Position numbers and translations under genes: made by a program. This document shows positions 8,333 to 10,047 of a stretch of 10,047 nt of DNA, in pieces. The notes beneath the pieces are model-generated. The model saw only the letters and a list, made by a program, of their open reading frames with translations. It was not told the DNA's origin and searched no databases. Numbering within the stretch: the stretch's first letter is position 1; the number at the start of each line of letters is the position of its first letter. This stretch comes from Cochliopodium minus (taxonomy: Eukaryota > Discosea > Himatismenida > Cochliopodiidae): positions 44,779 to 54,825 of the forward strand of contig JAMYWO010000026.1 in assembly GCA_024220525.1 (NCBI GenBank), in the 5' to 3' direction.

Positions 8333-8818
8333 TTAAAAGAGTTGGAGTTCATACGTTTCTATTTTTGATCTCTGTCTTTCGTGAAGAAGTTTCTGTTCAT
8401 AAACTTTGTCTTTCATTTCTTCAAGATTGTCGAAAGCACAAGGATAGACCAGTATTAAACTGGTGGCGATCTTGATGTTCCCAAATATTCCACCAATCTC
8501 AGTCATCAAATTTTTGTTATTCTCTTTTTCTTCTCTCATGTATTGTTCTTCGTTATTCACGTAAATAAGATTTATCATACTGTGTGAAGCCACAACAGCA
8601 ACCTTAATATTGCATCCCTTTGGGATGCATTCATGAGAAAAAGTGCGAATAAGAACACATCCAGGAAATTTGTAGGAATAATGGAGTTTATCATGCTTTA
8701 ATTTTGATTTATCGATAACGCAGGCTTGCAAAAAATTGCGTCCTTTGATCTTTTTCCAAAATTTGTTGGAAATTGAACCTTTTTTTTCGTGGACAAACAC
8801 CTCAATTATTGGAAACAT
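8333..8818 (-). CDS. Hypothetical protein, 161 residues, no recognised family
   Basis: A single uninterrupted frame from ATG at 8818 to TAA at 8333, long for chance in this AT-rich context and with exon-like composition. The first two-thirds look like an alternating alpha/beta globular fold, with hydrophobic stretches such as PGCVLIRTF, IKVAVVASH and MINLIYV. The end is a charged helix with possible coiled coil. Cysteines occur at CVID, GCVL, ECIPKGC and PCAF, with no clear metal-binding pattern. I see no signal peptide or membrane helix. The frame is open for a few codons upstream of the ATG but has no further ATG. An additional 5' exon in 8875-9063 is possible, but I could not find splice sites that keep the phase. 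It converges on the asparagine-rich gene with a 139-bp gap. Confidence 0.55.
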   Translation of the reverse strand: MFPIIEVFVHEKKGSISNKFWKKIKGRNFLQACVIDKSKLKHDKLHYSYKFPGCVLIRTFSHECIPKGCNIKVAVVASHSMINLIYVNNEEQYMREEKENNKNLMTEIGGIFGNIKIATSLILVYPCAFDNLEEMKDKVYEQKLLHERQRSKIETYELQLF

Positions 8819-9165
8819 ACTTGCAAGTAATTGTTCATTTTCAAATTTTTTTTATTTTTTTTTCAAATCAAAATTCAAAACATATTAAAAGAGTATTTTT
8901 CTCTGAAACCAAGTTTAATTTCAAATTGATAGAAAATAGATTTAAATAGATAATGGCATTCAAGATATAAGTTGGTATTTACAGTGGACAATTGTTGCAA
9001 AAATTTGGGACTCAATATTCTCTTTTTTGATGGTTCAATAATGGATCGATAAAAATCAAACATATAAAGAAAAAAAATTTCCCCTTTGTATTTACTGATT
9101 ATTTAAAAAAATAAAAAAAGATCACTATCAATTTTTCCAAATATTGTTGAGAGATATAATTATAA
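8819..9165. other. Divergent intergenic region upstream of the 161-aa ORF and the SAM-GTPase gene
   Basis: It contains A/T runs and a 62-codon minus-strand frame at 8875-9063. The first 27 codons of that frame look somewhat coding and are followed by GTAAAT and a later TTTCAG, but joining them to the 8818 ORF breaks the frame. It may be a 5' untranslated exon, a tiny gene or chance. The 103 bp from 9064 to 9165 hold no motif I recognise. Confidence 0.4.
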
Positions 9166-9660
9166 ATGGATGATCAACTTTTGAAATTTATTTGCACCAT
9201 TTCTTTTAATAGTGATGTTGAAAAACAAAGAAAGAATCTTTATGATTTACTGATAGAGAATGGTTATGACGATATAGATTCAATAAGTAAGATATCAAAT
9301 CGTTAATAAATTATAAAAATTTATAAACTGAAAAAGGCACTCTGGATGAGAATTCTGCAAAAAGTATGGGAATAAACAAAGGAACATTTTCAAAAATAAA
9401 TATTGCTTTAACAAAAATGGGTGGTTTGAATGAAAAAGTATTGAACGAAAATTGCTTGAGTAAAAAAACCCTTGAAGAAATTTCGATGCTGAGCATTGCC
9501 AATTTTAGCAATGATCCAAAAGATGATATACCTAGCTTCATTTATAAGGATAAAACTCTTAGATTGGTTCCTTCTAAAGACTTAGATAAGGATTTCAGCA
9601 GATTTCTTCCCAAAAAAGGTAATTCGGGAACCATCTCTTTCATTGGTAAAACTCATTCAG
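9166..9660 (+). CDS. SAM-like domain plus start of P-loop GTPase, 3' partial (paralogue of the gene at 216)
   Basis: Exon 9166-9286 joins exon 9337-9660 in phase (GTAAGA donor, GAAAAAG acceptor) to 148 residues. Residues about 5-68 (LYDLLIENGYDDIDSIS..., then SMGINKGTFSKINIAL) have the helix pattern and the 'L-G-I-x-x-G-x-x-x-K-I' end typical of SAM domains, which mediate protein oligomerisation. The last exon ends GTISFIGKTHSG, the first half of a Walker A motif (G at 9645), and stops after one base of the final Gly codon at a GTAATC donor. The visible first exon of the GTPase at 216 begins with the two bases GA that complete such a Gly codon, then KST. The two genes therefore share a split P-loop. 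The rest of the GTPase domain lies beyond the window. Reading through the donor would add nine residues and a stop, which is less likely. Confidence 0.6.
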
Positions 9661-10047
9661 GTAATCTTCATTATAAGAAATTCCTCTTATAAACTTTATC
9701 GAGTAAACAGTAAAAACCAAGAATCGCATCGAAATTAAATCAAAAACTAAATTATTTTTCTTTCTAATAATGAGCATCCCCATATTTTTTTTTTGTAAAA
9801 TCATTATAAAGATAAAGTGATTACAATTATACAATAATCACTATGATTTTTAGCATCATACTTGAAATGATCTGATATAAACAGAACTCAAAAATTTGAT
9901 GCAAAGTAATTTCGAATAATTCAATATTTTCGCAATTTTTATGAAAAATATCACCTATTGTAACTCACTTTATAAATTTTTAATCAAATAAAATAAAAAT
10001 AAAATAAGAGGAAGAGTATATCAGGTTTGATGGATTTGTGGGAACAA
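9661..10047 (+). other. Probable start of the P-loop-splitting intron, running to or past the window end
   Basis: It is AT-rich with stops in all frames. The GTAATC donor is at 9661. The only acceptor-like site with downstream exon-like composition is AAATAAG at about 10008. Neither AG there restores a GKS motif in frame: after the second AG, the sequence resembles the 216 exon's GAAAGAGTA with one A fewer. The real acceptor may lie outside the window. Confidence 0.4.

Noticed and set aside
8875-9063. 62-codon minus-strand ORF
   Set aside because: It is short, and its second half looks like an intron (GTAAAT ... TTTCAG). Splicing it to the downstream ORF fails in phase. It is kept only as a note in the intergenic entry.
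1-10047. tRNA, rRNA, CRISPR arrays, bacterial promoters or ribosome binding sites
   Set aside because: None was seen on either strand, and the exon-intron organisation is nuclear eukaryotic.

Overview
The window is strongly AT-rich nuclear DNA from a unicellular eukaryote. Genes are compact and rich in short GT-AG introns. Exons are clearly richer in G+C than the introns, which approach pure A+T homopolymer. Stop codons are standard. An amoeboid or flagellate protist (amoebozoan, heterolobosean, anaeramoebid or similar) fits best, but nothing here fixes the lineage. No bacterial, organellar or viral features were seen.

Layout, left to right: (1) a copy of a short inverted-repeat element, cut by the window edge (1-75), probably inside an intron; (2) the 3' part of a GBP/atlastin/RHD3-like large GTPase gene on the plus strand (exons 216-1582); (3) a perfect heptamer repeat ending in an undetermined base (1600-1674); (4) a seven-exon S28 serine peptidase gene on the minus strand (1718-3390) that codes for only the N-terminal half of the family fold; (5) a divergent promoter region with an inverted and a direct repeat; (6) a seven-exon BFR1-family gene on the plus strand (3736-6462) with an 89-bp MITE-like element in its second intron; (7) a two-exon asparagine-rich protein with a possible cold-shock-like N-terminus (6663-8193); (8) an unrecognised 161-residue ORF on the minus strand (8333-8818); (9) the 5' end of a second GTPase gene, with a SAM-like domain followed by the first half of a Walker A motif (9166-9660), running out of the window.

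The exon models were built by eye. For every multi-exon gene the splice phases close exactly: S28 777 nt, BFR1 1395 nt, asparagine-rich protein 1374 nt. This is the main support for them.

The most interesting points are three. The two GTPase genes at the window edges appear to be paralogues that share a phase-1 intron splitting the Walker A glycine codon, so the upstream gene probably also had a SAM-P-loop first part outside the window. A MITE-like family with long terminal inverted repeats and a 9-bp target duplication is present in two copies, each in or beside an intron. The S28 gene stops before the catalytic Asp and His, next to a repeat with an ambiguous base, so it is either a real half-protease or pseudogene, or an assembly artefact. 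No operon-like cooperation between the genes is evident.
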